NCBI GenBank assembly: GCA_018398765.1
Contig: JAHBMJ010003094.1
Coordinates: forward strand, 1,916 to 13,333
DNA length: 11,418 nt
Direction: 5' to 3'
Origin: Chromera velia
Taxonomy: Eukaryota > Sar > Chromeraceae
The position numbers were made by a program, and so were the translations under genes. How positions within the stretch are numbered: position 1 is the stretch's first letter; each line of letters begins with the position of its first letter. Positions 1 to 7,983 of this stretch are shown piece after piece. The notes beneath the pieces are model-generated. The model ran no database searches. It saw only the letters and a program-made list of their open reading frames with translations, and was not told the origin of the DNA.

Positions 1-31
1 GGGGGGGGGGGGGGGGGGAGGAAGAGAGAGA

Positions 32-69
<38 letters not shown>
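1..69. repeat. Poly-G run plus (GA)n microsatellite at the left edge
   Basis: Positions 1-18 are uninterrupted G. They are followed by GA-rich sequence that becomes a clean (AG)n tract from about 34 to 69. The tract lies in the intron that follows the 42-nt exon of the minus-strand gene. A contig that begins in a homopolymer most likely ends there because reads or assembly failed, so the true gene continues beyond. Confidence 0.9.
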
Positions 70-73
<4 letters not shown>

Positions 74-74
74 C

Positions 75-584
75 CTGCCCTGTTGAGCCAAGAGAAGGCC
101 TCTCTGCAGCTCCAGGCTGCAATCAAGAACCACACAAGCAACAGGAGGCATGCAAAGTTGAAGTGGGGCATTCTTGCATTCAGTGCACTGGCTTTCTTTT
201 GTGTCTTGCCATCGTTTGTCCCCTCTGTCACGTGCAGGGTCCCAAAGGGCGCTTCTGATTTTCTCCGTCTTGCCTAAATGCCCCGTGGAAAAGCAAATGT
301 TTGGCGCCTCGTGCATTGGCTGTTTTCTCTTCCTTTCCCCCCCTTCTCTCGATCGGCTTCTCTTTTCACCCTCCCCAGGCACTTGTATATATTCCGCTTT
401 TCTTTTCCGGTGTAGATTCTCTCTGCACAGAACAGTCGCTCGACTCTTCAAAGTACAGGCACAGATTTCCTCTCCCTCTTTCCAATAACATGAGCAAACG
501 ACGCACAGGCCGTGTTCTTTCTTGCATGTAGACCGACATCCAGCCCGGCATGTGCGCGGAGGAATCACACAAACCACCCACCCA

Positions 585-618
<34 letters not shown>

Positions 619-999
619 CGATCGATGGACTCACCCAAAGAGCACAGCCACGCTGAGCCCTGCCGCCCGTGCCCATGCAATGGCCTTCTCCGTCTGGTTC
701 AGCGCTCCCTGCAGGCACCCCCTCCCCTTCAGGTCCCTGCAAAGACGCTGGAACGAGTCCAGAGTCTCCGAGGACACCGACAGGGTACCGCTCCCAGAAC
801 GGCCCTGTGCCTGGAGGCCTCTGGGCGTGCGTCGGGCACCCTCCCCGTAAGCGGAACGGGCGGAGTGCGGACGCTGTGGCTGAAAGGGGATGATCCTGGG
901 AAGCTTCACGTTCTGGTTCATGTGCATGTGCTCCCCTCTCTCCCTTGAAGACTGCGGTCTGTCCCCTTTGGCTATTCTCATCAAGTTGTAGTTCTGCAT
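75..999 (-). CDS. Hypothetical Arg-rich protein, 5' exons only (gene cut by window edge)
   Basis: Minus-strand gene with exon 1 at 999-635 and a microexon at 116-75; the rest lies left of the window. The ATG at 999-997 has A at -3. Exon 1 ends at TTTGG|GTGAGT, a near-consensus donor; without splicing the frame stops at the TGA inside it. Exon 2 is bounded by TTGATTGCAG and CAG|GTATGT, is 42 nt long and stays open in the joined frame (phase 2 on both sides). The visible protein (about 136 residues) has a basic, probably disordered N-terminus with RER, RPHSARSAY and RRTPRG stretches. A more ordered, helix-like part around SSETLDSFQRLCRDLKGRG and TEKAIAWARAAGLSVAVLF follows. Codons in exon 1 favour G/C at third positions on this strand, which is why I prefer it to the overlapping plus-strand frames. 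No family is recognised. The start could instead be an upstream exon joined through an acceptor near 1030, but that site lacks a pyrimidine tract. Confidence 0.55.
117..634 (-). other. Intron 1 of the left-edge minus-strand gene
   Basis: It runs from GTGAGT (634-629) to GATTGCAG (ending at 117). It holds the (CT)n-GATC microsatellite at 587-626. The roughly 340 bases between about 117 and 460 show no other convincing exon; short open frames on both strands are low-complexity or lack good splice borders. Confidence 0.5.
587..626. repeat. (CT)n tract followed by GATCGATCGAT
   Basis: About 14 CT units (587-615) run directly into GATCGATCGATGG. It lies just inside the intron next to the GTGAGT donor of the minus-strand gene. 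A similar GATC run occurs at 10070-10080, so CT/GATC seems to be a common simple repeat in this genome. Confidence 0.9.
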
Positions 1000-1712
1000 A
1001 GTGCTTTGGTCAACTTGACGAACGTGCACCTGCTTCTTCAGCTTTGTGACGTTCCCTCTTTAAACGTATATACAGGGCTCAATTGATTTGCAGGATGCCC
1101 GCATTCCGTACATGCTTAATTGACTCAAATGGCAGACAACGGTAGCTAGACTGTGGGCTTAATGGATCAGTCTGTGCGACTCAAATGATCTGTACTTTGT
1201 GCTTGCGTTCTCAGTGGACATGACAGGATTTCACACAGGGCTATATATCTGCAGTGAACACAAATTGACTCCTGGCCTACATTCGATCATGCATGGCAGC
1301 ATGAAAAGAATTGAATTTCCGCCAAGTGCATGAAAAACGCAAAGTTGATCGACTTTTCGCTCGAGCGCGCATGCACCTCCGCAGACTGCACGCGCGTGCA
1401 TGCACACCGATACACGCGGAGTCACCGGTCACTGCATGCGAGGTTAATTGAGAGCTGACTCAGACGTCCAAGTATGCATGTCGACCACTCAGTGAAGAAC
1501 GGTTTCAAGAACCGGGGCAGCTGACTTATGGCGTGAATGGTAGGCTACACAGAGCCTGTTATCAAACAGAAGATTGCCTGACGTCACTCTACTGCCTCAC
1601 TCTCTGCCTGATCGTCGGTCGGTTGACCAGAAGTGCATGCGCCGGGAGTACTCAGACTGACAAAGACATTCTCTGACCTTGATTCACCTTCCCACACACA
1701 AAAGAAGACATC
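1000..1712. promoter_or_regulatory. Divergent upstream region with TGCATG motifs
   Basis: This 0.7-kb stretch separates the start codons of the left minus-strand gene (999) and the plus-strand secreted-protein gene (1713), so it should contain both promoters. I see no coding potential. Visible elements are GTATATAC around 1065-1075 (a possible TATA-like element for the minus gene) and CTATATATC at 1241-1249. Several TGCATG/GCATGC motifs occur near 1288, 1370, 1397, 1433, 1473 and 1636. Promoter assignment rests only on position, because core promoter elements of this lineage are poorly defined. Confidence 0.4.
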
Positions 1713-3667
1713 ATGATGCCCCGGTTGGTCCTTTTCGCGTTCTGCACCCTCACCTTTGCTTCAGGGAACCTATCCTGGTTTTTCTCTCCTGTTGTGTCTT
1801 CGTCGTTTCTCCAGAAGCCCTGTCAATGCAGACCCGGGAACGGAGGTCCCTTCACTCTGCACTTCAACAGCTGCTCCTTCTTCTGGGGAGTGGCGCATCC
1901 CGACGACCGCATTAAGCTCACTGGCCCCTGCTCTGTTGAGATCTCCATGTCTCCAGAGGGAGGGGTCCAGTGGCTGGTCAAAATGAAGGACCGTCCCGAG
2001 GTGCCCGCAGGTTTTTTTTACTTCCCAGTTGTGCCCCACTCGTCCCAAAACAGACTGAGCCTCACACCTTCAGACTATTGGAACAAAGTGGGCAAGACGG
2101 GGGTAGCCGAACCAGCAGCTCTTGAGGCACCCATGACCATCACGGTGACGCATCAGCTGAAGGATTTGGAAGACAAGCAAGGTCGACAGGACTGGCTGGA
2201 GGAGAAGAGAGACCCCAAAGAGGCAGAAATCACCGCTGAGAGGAACAGACTGCTCTCTCTGGGGAAAACGGTAGAGGCAGGTGCTGTGTTCAGAACAGAG
2301 GGGGGCACACTCAAACTGATGGTCCGTCGGTCCGTGTATGTGTGTGTGTGTGAGAGAGTGAGTGAGTGAGTGAGTGAGTGAGTGAAGAGAATGCATGCTC
2401 ACTCAGTGTCTTCCTTTGGCCCTTTTTGTGTATAGCTGGAGGGGTCTCTCCGGTAAACCGACCCATGCCCGTATAGAAACGCTCATTTCCTTAGTGCAGC
2501 AAGATTGCGTATGCCTGACGTACGATATTTGTTGTTTGGGACCATACATGGAAGTGATGCAACCGGGTGCATGTGTGAATGTGTTCAAGTCCAGGTCGCC
2601 CTTCCTTCTGGTCCATTCACCCGAAAATTAAAAGACCTGCCTTTCTCCTCTCAAGTCTCCTTGAAGGAGAGACACATCAATGGTGGTTTTCGGTCAAGTC
2701 GATCAAGTAACCCACAGTTGCACGGAACTTATTCAATTTGCTTTCATTCTGTGAGCTTTCGGAGCTAACCTTGCTGTCTCTACTCTGCCTGCCTGCCTGC
2801 CTTCATGTGCAGTATCACATAGCCCTTAATTGTAAATGAAATCCGTGAGCAATCAGTGCACATTCGGTTTCTTTCCTTCTTGTCTCTGCACAGTGAACAA
2901 GATCTTCTTGACAAAAAGGCACCCAAAGAAACGAACACAGGACCATTTATTCAATGTCTCAATTAATTCTGCACGATCACAGGAGCCCACCTCCGAGTCC
3001 GACATGAGTCTCCCGACTGTGGAGGCGATGTGGAGGAAGTGCAACGGCTACGCCGACCCGAAGAACGGAAAGGCCCTAACAGGCATGACCTTGCTCGAGA
3101 GGCCCACAAAGATGGCACAGAAGGGGGGTCTCAAGGTGACTTTATGGACTGTGGCGGAGGGATCTCATTGACGCACGCAGCTAGAGATTCCATCAACTTA
3201 CTTTGAGGTCAGCCAAAGTGCGGGGAGAAGAGAAGACAAGAAAACGGTCGATGATTGTGTCAATGTGTTTCTACAGTATTCAAACGCGTGTTTGCCCGTG
3301 GTGCACCACCGTGGGAGAGTGAGCCTAGAAAGTTTAGTTCGGGTGCGTGGTAAGTGAATTAAGGGAGAAGAGAAGGAGGCAGGAAAAAGTACTTACGGGA
3401 ATTTGGGAAAGAGGGCGAGGGGAAAGTGGAGTCTCAGCTGGCTAGAAGAGAGACGGGAAGAAGAATGTATCCTCTCTCCATCATACATCTGTCTGCTCCC
3501 GCACTCCTTTCTTTGTATAATCGTTCACTCTGCCGGCATTTCTCCTTTCTCTTTCTGTGTGCCTTCAGATGCCAATGCCAAAGAGCCCTCTCCAGAACCG
3601 TCAAGATGATCACGCGGACGGTAATCTGCACACGCACACGCAATTCATGCATTCTTTCATGAAGTGA
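1713..3667 (+). CDS. Hypothetical secreted protein, probably three exons
   Basis: Proposed exons are 1713-2321, 2983-3135 and 3569-3667, giving about 286 residues. Two tandem ATGs (1713, 1716) both have A at -3. The N-terminus (MPRLVLFAFCTLTFASG) is a convincing signal peptide. After it come a Cys cluster (C37, C39, C54, C73), a probable beta-rich part (residues 45-150), then a charged helical stretch (about 150-195, rich in K, E, D). Exon 1 reads on through the GT/GAGT microsatellite only as low-complexity sequence, so a donor is expected before it. ATG|GTCCGT at 2321 is phase 0 and matches the phase-0 acceptor GATCACAG at 2982. The next donor AAG|GTGACT (3135) and an excellent pyrimidine-rich acceptor ending CTTCAG at 3568 are also phase 0; exon 3 ends in TGA at 3667. 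Alternatives are a stop at 3171 if intron 2 is retained, an acceptor at 2893 with a donor at 2280, or a further donor at 3621. Exon 1 is firm. The 3' structure is less so, and no family is recognised. Confidence 0.6.
2322..2982 (+). other. Intron 1 of the secreted-protein gene
   Basis: This 661-nt stretch holds GT and GAGT microsatellites at its 5' end and a (TGCC)n tract at about 2786-2801. It ends in an AT-rich part with ATTAAT (a branch-point-like motif) before GATCACAG. Open frames across it use AT-rich, irregular codons unlike the flanking exons, so I read it as intronic. Confidence 0.5.
2336..2385. repeat. (GT)n followed by (GAGT)n microsatellite
   Basis: GTATGTGTGTG runs to about 2352, then GAGA and roughly eight GAGT units to 2385. 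It lies just downstream of the proposed exon 1 donor. Read in frame it would add VCVCVCERVSE to the protein, a sign that the frame has already left coding sequence. Confidence 0.9.
3136..3568 (+). other. Intron 2 of the secreted-protein gene (probable)
   Basis: It is bounded by GTGACT at 3136 and a long pyrimidine tract (3530-3565) ending in CAG at 3568. If it is not removed, the reading frame stops at 3171. No other feature is seen in it apart from purine-rich stretches around 3360-3440. Confidence 0.45.
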
Positions 3668-5255
3668 CTTTGAAGAAGAGTGCGTTTCATTGTAATGAGG
3701 TAGGCAAAAGCACATCCTTCTGGTTTGTCTGCTCGCTCTGGCGGTATGTGCGTCAGACAGCAGTCAGTTGGAGTAAGGAAGAATGAGTCCATACACTGAA
3801 CACAGGTCGAGAAGGAAGGAAGGAAGGAAAGGGACAAGAACAAAATCTAAAGAAGAAGACGTAAGAAAGGCACCACTGGCATGCCATTGCTGTCAATGCT
3901 CACCCAGCAAGGCAACGACAAGAAAAATGCAAAAACATACAAGAGAGAGAGAGAAAGAGTCCCAAAGAATAGAGGGAAACAACCAGGAAGCGACGAAAAC
4001 CAAGCGTTTAACTTTTGAAATGTCACTTTTTTGATTCAATATTACTGAAGTTCCTATCCCGAAAAAGAGCACATAGTTTCCCTTTGCACCAAGCAAGTCG
4101 CAGAGCAATTTGACAATTCGAATGGATCTAGATTGATTTAATTAGAATTCATTGATTCTTTAATCTTTGATAATTGATTTTCAAAATTGGAAGTTCATCC
4201 AAAAGGTACTGGACTAAGCCTTAGATAGTTCTGGGAAACACTGAGGAAAACAGCTTCTGAGCTTCAAAGTGTATAAGTTGCCTGCCGCAGTGAATGATTC
4301 AAGTTTAGTGGCAGAAAAGTCTGTAAAAATTAAGAGCAAACTCATAAAAGTACATTGCGGTTCTTATAAACGTACATGAAAAAATATAGTACAGACTGAA
4401 CAGTGCATTATGATGTTTTCAATGTAGAGTTGTAGACGGCTTCCTGGCTGCATTATGCTGTATTGAATGTAGTGTTGAATCACTGTTGATCAAATCAAAA
4501 TTGTATCTATGATCACAATACAAGCATTCAAATTGGGCGAATATAATTTATATGACCACTTTAATTGATCTCATTACTAATTTTTAGCTTAATTTAATTC
4601 AACTTAAAAAACAAGTTCAAATTTTGAAATGTGTAGACAAATGTCTTATTATATGTTATTTAAATTATACGGAAACTATGAATTAATCTAGTGTTATTGA
4701 TTGATACATTATGCATACTTAGGTGATAGGGTTTACCTCAGGCGAGGGATTAACGAGTATTTTAACAATGTACTAAGTATTGTAGATTCACTGTCTAGGA
4801 CTTTAAGTATTATTTGTGTATGTATACAAGCTTTGGACCTTTTGGTCAGACTTCATGTGTAACTATGCCTTGTTCTAGGTCTTTTTCCTCCTTTATGTCA
4901 ATCTTTTCAATACATCTCTCTCCTGGACCAGCTTTTCTTCACACACTGGCAGGTGGCTTCTCTGTCTGGTAAATTTTTCTTTCTATCGCATCAAGTGTCC
5001 TGAACAGGTGCAAAGACCTCAACGATTTCTTTCCATTCAGCGCAACAAGACGAGACAGTAAAGTCTCATAACCCCATTCCTTTCCCCCGCAACCCCTTGA
5101 ATCAAGCGCGAGATCAAGTAGTCACAAGTACCCCCTTCGAGGGCCCCAGGGCGCGGGGAAACAAAAGGAAGCTTGGGAGGTGATGCAGACTGGCAGCCGG
5201 GGCACTGGAAGGACACCTGACTGACTTATTAATCGATATATGCTGGGGGGGGACG
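3668..5255. other. Intergenic region between convergent genes; AT-rich core
   Basis: This stretch of nearly 1.6 kb lies between the 3' ends of the plus gene (3667) and the minus gene (5256). No exon, RNA gene or terminal repeat is evident. A GGAA run sits at about 3813-3830 and a GA-rich run at 3940-3958. From about 4000 to 4860 the sequence becomes strongly AT-rich with many ATTGATT/AATTGAT words, unlike the near-balanced DNA elsewhere. From 4900 to 5255 composition returns to balanced, with C-rich runs and a short GGGGCCCTCGAAGGGGG-type inverted repeat near 5130-5147. Both 3' UTRs must lie here, but I cannot fix polyadenylation sites. Confidence 0.6.
4405..4479. repeat. Degenerate 44-nt direct repeat in the AT-rich region
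   Basis: TGCATTATGATGTTTTCAAT... at 4405-4435 recurs as TGCATTATGCTGTATTGAAT... at 4449-4479, with about five mismatches in 31 positions and a 44-nt offset. It is likely an old tandem duplication with no sign of coding function. Confidence 0.6.
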
Positions 5256-7382
5256 TCATTTTGTGAATTGCAGTGAGCACTGCTGCTTGCCTGCGGAGTG
5301 TGGAGCCAAGCTTCGAACGTCTATGACTGCGGCGGTTCTGTCTGTTTGCGCTCGGGTGTGGCGACGGGATGCTCGGTAGTTCCCTCTGTCTGTGCAGCTG
5401 TGTGCATGGCGACGGGAAGGTCGGTAGTTCCCTCTGTCTGTGCGGGTGTGGCGACGGGATGCTCGGTAGTTCCCTCTGTCTGTGCAGGTGTGGCGACGGG
5501 AAGGTCGGTAGTTCCCTCTGTCTGTGCAGGTCGCGACGGGAAGGTCGGTAGTTCCCTCTGTCTGTGCAGGTGTGGCGACGGGAGGGTCGGTAGTTCCCTC
5601 TGTCTGTGCAGGTGTGGCGACGGGAGGGTCGGTAGTTCCCTCTGTCTGTGCAGGTGTGGCGACGGGAGGGTCGGTAGTTCCCTCTGTCTGTGCAGGTGTG
5701 GCGACGGGAGGGTCGGTAGTTCCCTCTGTCTGTGCAGGTGTGGCGACGGGAGGGTCGGTAGTTCCCTCTGTCTGTGCAGGTGTGGCGACGGGAGGGTCGG
5801 TAGTTCCCTCTGTCTGTGCAGGTGTGGCGACGGGAGGGTCGGTAGTTCCCTCTGTCTGTGCAGGTGTGGCGACGGGAGGGTCGGTAGTTCCCTCTGTCTG
5901 TGCAGGTGTGGCGACGGGAGGGTCGGTAGTTCCCTCTGTCTGTGCAGGTGTCACGGTGGTGACGGGAGTGGGGGCGTTTCCCCAGATTTGTGCAAGGGCC
6001 CTCTCCGCAGTCATGGCCACCGAGCGGGTCAAAATGCCAGAGATGTCCTCGTCACTCAACCCGGCAGCCCGGGCGCCCTCCACATGCACAAACACCCCCC
6101 GCATCGTGATGCTCGGGTCATCGCTGGGCATCTCTATGTGCATCGTGTACTGATTCATGATGATGCCGATGAAGGCATTCTCATGAAAATCCCTGGTCCC
6201 TTCCCCCCTTTTCTCCCACCATCCGATTCTTCCGGTGTTTGGGTTCATGGCACCGTCAATGACTCCAGATAGGCCCTGGTCGTCTTCTTCAGGGACCCCC
6301 ATGAAAAGGAAAAAGGCGACCTGGTTGATTACTTTGGGATCTTGGACCTGAACCTTGATCTTCAGGTCCATCACAGCGTAGTTGGTGTTCTCCTGCGCTG
6401 TGACATTCCCCTCTGCATCCTTAGTAAGAGTCACTGTGGTCGCTGGAATGCCCAGCCTTCCTTTCCACTCTCCTGACATCGCCTTACAGTCTGGCCGGAA
6501 GGGGAGAGGGCGTACACCCTCGTTCTGCTCTACGTACTTGAACATGAGAAGGGGGCTTTTCCAGGGGTTGGATGGCCTGTTTGTCTCCTCTCTCTGGGCA
6601 AAGCACCCGCATTCCTTGGCACAGGTAAAAATCAAATAGAGCACTGCCACCGAAGGGATCACCCAAAGTGCTGCAGTAACCAAATTTGCTTCCGACACAG
6701 ACGTGCTGTATCTGTTGCTGTCGTGATCTTTGGACTCTTCTGCAGTAGTTGGGGTTGAGCTGCAGAACAGACGCGGATCATACCATGCACTGCGTATATA
6801 TCCAATTCTACGGAGGAGCTGGTGCATCTACTCCCTGACATCTATAACGTACATATGCGTGTAGATTCCCGCGTTGTCACTGACACTTTCTTGAGAAATC
6901 GGCAGACTACAAAGAGGTCACATTGAAGTTTGGTGACAGAAATGCTGCCAGGGGGACAGATTGGGACGGTCGACGCGGAAAAATATTCATGCATGCATGC
7001 ATGTTGCTGGATTGACTGACCTGAGGGACTGTTCGTTCAGAGGTTCATCGAAGTCGTCCTCCTCTGCTGGAATATCTCTCGCTGTACCTTCAGGCACAGC
7101 AGGTGCATCGAGAAGGGTAGACTCATCGGTGCTTGGCCAGCTAGGCATCCCCTCTTCTCCCTTGGTAGAGACATTTGGTGCCTCGGTGGACCCTCTGACA
7201 GGAAGGGTCACGCCCTTTTTCTCTGTGGCCTCTTTCGCTTCCTTCAGGGCCTTGCGTCCCTTCAGGAGCTCTTTCATTGACTGGGACCCGATCCCTCCGC
7301 TCTCATTGCCCTCGAGGGACCCACGTGAGAGCGAGACAGCGAGGCAGAAGATCACCAGAAGGTGAGCCAAGCAGATTCTCAT
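5256..7382 (-). CDS. Paralogue A: signal-peptide, single-TM protein with a C-terminal 14-aa repeat
   Basis: Two exons, 7382-7021 and 6759-5256, give 621 residues. The ATG at 7382 has A at -3 and starts a clear signal peptide (MRICLAHLLVIFCLAVSLSRG). Exon 1 ends at CTCAG|GTCAGT, exon 2 begins after TTCTGCAG, and both borders are phase 2. In order: signal peptide (1-20); acidic, Ser/Glu-rich ectodomain (21-145); one hydrophobic span (about 147-167) followed by Cys residues (CAKECGCF); a linker with NPWKSPLLMFKYVE; then a probable beta-rich domain (about 190-400) with PLPFRPDCKAMSGEWKG, TGRIGW, NQYT, IEMP and EGARAAGLSDEDIS. The C-terminus is an array of TPAQTEGTTDPPVA units. Family knowledge gives no function. 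By architecture it is a type I membrane protein with a conserved cytoplasmic (or organelle-facing) domain. After ten in-frame repeats a 2-bp deficit near 5530-5536 shifts the frame, giving Arg-rich CTDRGNYRPSRRHT units and a tail ending at 5256. The original frame would stop at 5321-5323. Paralogue of the gene at 7984-9779. Confidence 0.75.
5357..5948 (-). repeat. Coding 42-bp minisatellite, 14 copies
   Basis: Fourteen head-to-tail copies of a 42-bp unit encode TPAQTEGTTDPPVA on the minus strand. The nine units nearest the conserved domain (higher coordinates) appear identical. The five at the 3' end of the gene carry changes, CC to CT or CA in the Pro codon (giving DLP, EHP), a 6-nt insertion near 5399-5404 and the 2-bp deficit near 5530-5536. 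This polarity suggests recent expansion from the domain-proximal side. Thr/Pro/Glu-rich repeats of this kind are usually disordered and often O-glycosylated if exposed. That is inference, since topology here could place them in the cytoplasm. Confidence 0.95.
6760..7020 (-). other. Intron of paralogue A
   Basis: This 261-nt intron runs from GTCAGT (7020-7015) to TTCTGCAG (AG at 6761-6760). The phase-2 junction makes an AGC serine codon, as in the sister gene, so intron position and phase are conserved. It contains a GCATGCATGCATG run at 6988-7003. An alternative CTGCAG just downstream (exon at 6739) is out of phase and is rejected. Confidence 0.7.
6988..7003. repeat. (GCAT)n run
   Basis: Four overlapping CATG/GCAT units lie within the first 35 bases of the paralogue A intron. 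The same word is expanded in the shared intergenic region at 7697-7747. Confidence 0.85.
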
Positions 7383-7696
7383 GCTGGCAACTGAATCAGT
7401 CAGAGACGCTGTCTGACTTGATCGACGTCGTCTTTCGGTGACTCAGACTGACACCCGGACGCAACAGAAAAACGAAAAAGCAGGGAGGAACTGCAGCGCG
7501 GCATTTGATAGAAAGTGACACGGGAGGGCAAGCTGAAATGACTGCTGTCCCAATGCTGTCATCCGTTCTGAAACGAGCTGCACATGCATCCACGGGAAAA
7601 AAAGGTCAGGCACCGCGTATATGCGAGATCGCGCGTGGGCGCGCGCCGCGTGAATGCCTGCAGAGCATGCGCGTAAACAAATTTTAACTTTTGTCA

Positions 7697-7747
7697 CATG
7701 CATGCATGCATGCACGCATGCATCGCCTCTCATGCATGCATGCATGG
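7697..7747. repeat. TGCATGCA cluster
   Basis: CATGCATGCATGCATGCACG lies at 7697-7716 and continues to 7723, then CATGCATGCATGCATGG at 7731-7747. It is both a simple repeat and a dense array of the palindromic word TGCATGCA, halfway between two divergent start codons. Confidence 0.85.
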
Positions 7748-7761
7748 AAAGCTTGCAAAGG

Positions 7762-7764
<3 letters not shown>

Positions 7765-7797
<33 letters not shown>
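7765..7797. repeat. (TC)n microsatellite
   Basis: Uninterrupted TC dinucleotides in the bidirectional intergenic region, about 190 bp upstream of the plus-strand start codon. Confidence 0.9.
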
Positions 7798-7802
<5 letters not shown>

Positions 7803-7983
7803 TGGCTGCATGAAAGTCTATGGTTAGAGTTTCAACTTTCCTTCCTCTCTGAGTCCGGCACAATGTGCTGAACAGCCTGAGCAGCCCATACTGTCATTCT
7901 CTTGCGTGCTTTTTGGTCCCTTTCTTTGCGTTCCGCTGACTCACGATTTTTGTGAATCCAATCAGCTTCTTTACGTTGCCAGC

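Larger units (their letters stand above)
7383..7983. promoter_or_regulatory. Bidirectional intergenic region of the paralogue pair
   Basis: The 601 bp between the two divergent ATGs must carry the 5' UTRs and promoters of both genes. It holds two blocks of overlapping GCATGC words (7697-7723 and 7731-7747), a 33-base (TC)n tract (7765-7797), and a GC-rich palindromic patch GCGCGTGGGCGCGCGC near 7631-7646. The flanks next to each ATG are not similar beyond nine bases, so the two promoters are not simple copies of one another. TGCATGC is a known binding word of some apicomplexan AP2 factors. Its role here is inference. Confidence 0.5.

Noticed and set aside
512-948. Plus-strand open frames overlapping 550-948
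   Set aside because: They begin in a CT microsatellite and have no clean splice or start context. The minus-strand reading has a GTGAGT donor and better codon usage.
2894-2982. Extra coding sequence NKIFLTKRHPKKRTQDHL as an earlier start of exon 2
   Set aside because: Codons are AT-rich and unlike neighbouring exons. It needs a donor at 2280 that discards well-formed coding sequence. It is kept only as an alternative.
5120-5160. Possible structured RNA or tRNA around the CCCCCTTCGAGGGCCCC hairpin
   Set aside because: Only a short stem is visible, with no cloverleaf, anticodon arm or T-loop motif.
5357-5948. CRISPR-like regular repeats
   Set aside because: Units are directly adjacent 42-mers with no variable spacers, and they are in frame with a protein.
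5298-6272. Long plus-strand open frames (324 and 209 residues) with VGSSLCLCRCGDG or GSVVPSVCAGVAT repeats
   Set aside because: They are antisense to the 42-bp coding array and exist because the unit is open in most frames. The minus strand has the signal peptide, splice sites and paralogue support.
6760-6827. Unspliced start of paralogue A exon 2 (MHQLLRRIGYIRSAW)
   Set aside because: It would lose the signal peptide. The phase-matched acceptor at 6760 and the matching exon structure in paralogue B explain the frame better.
7906-7983. Upstream extension of paralogue B before the ATG at 7984
   Set aside because: The in-frame extension has no ATG, and it would bury the signal peptide that paralogue A shows at its own ATG.
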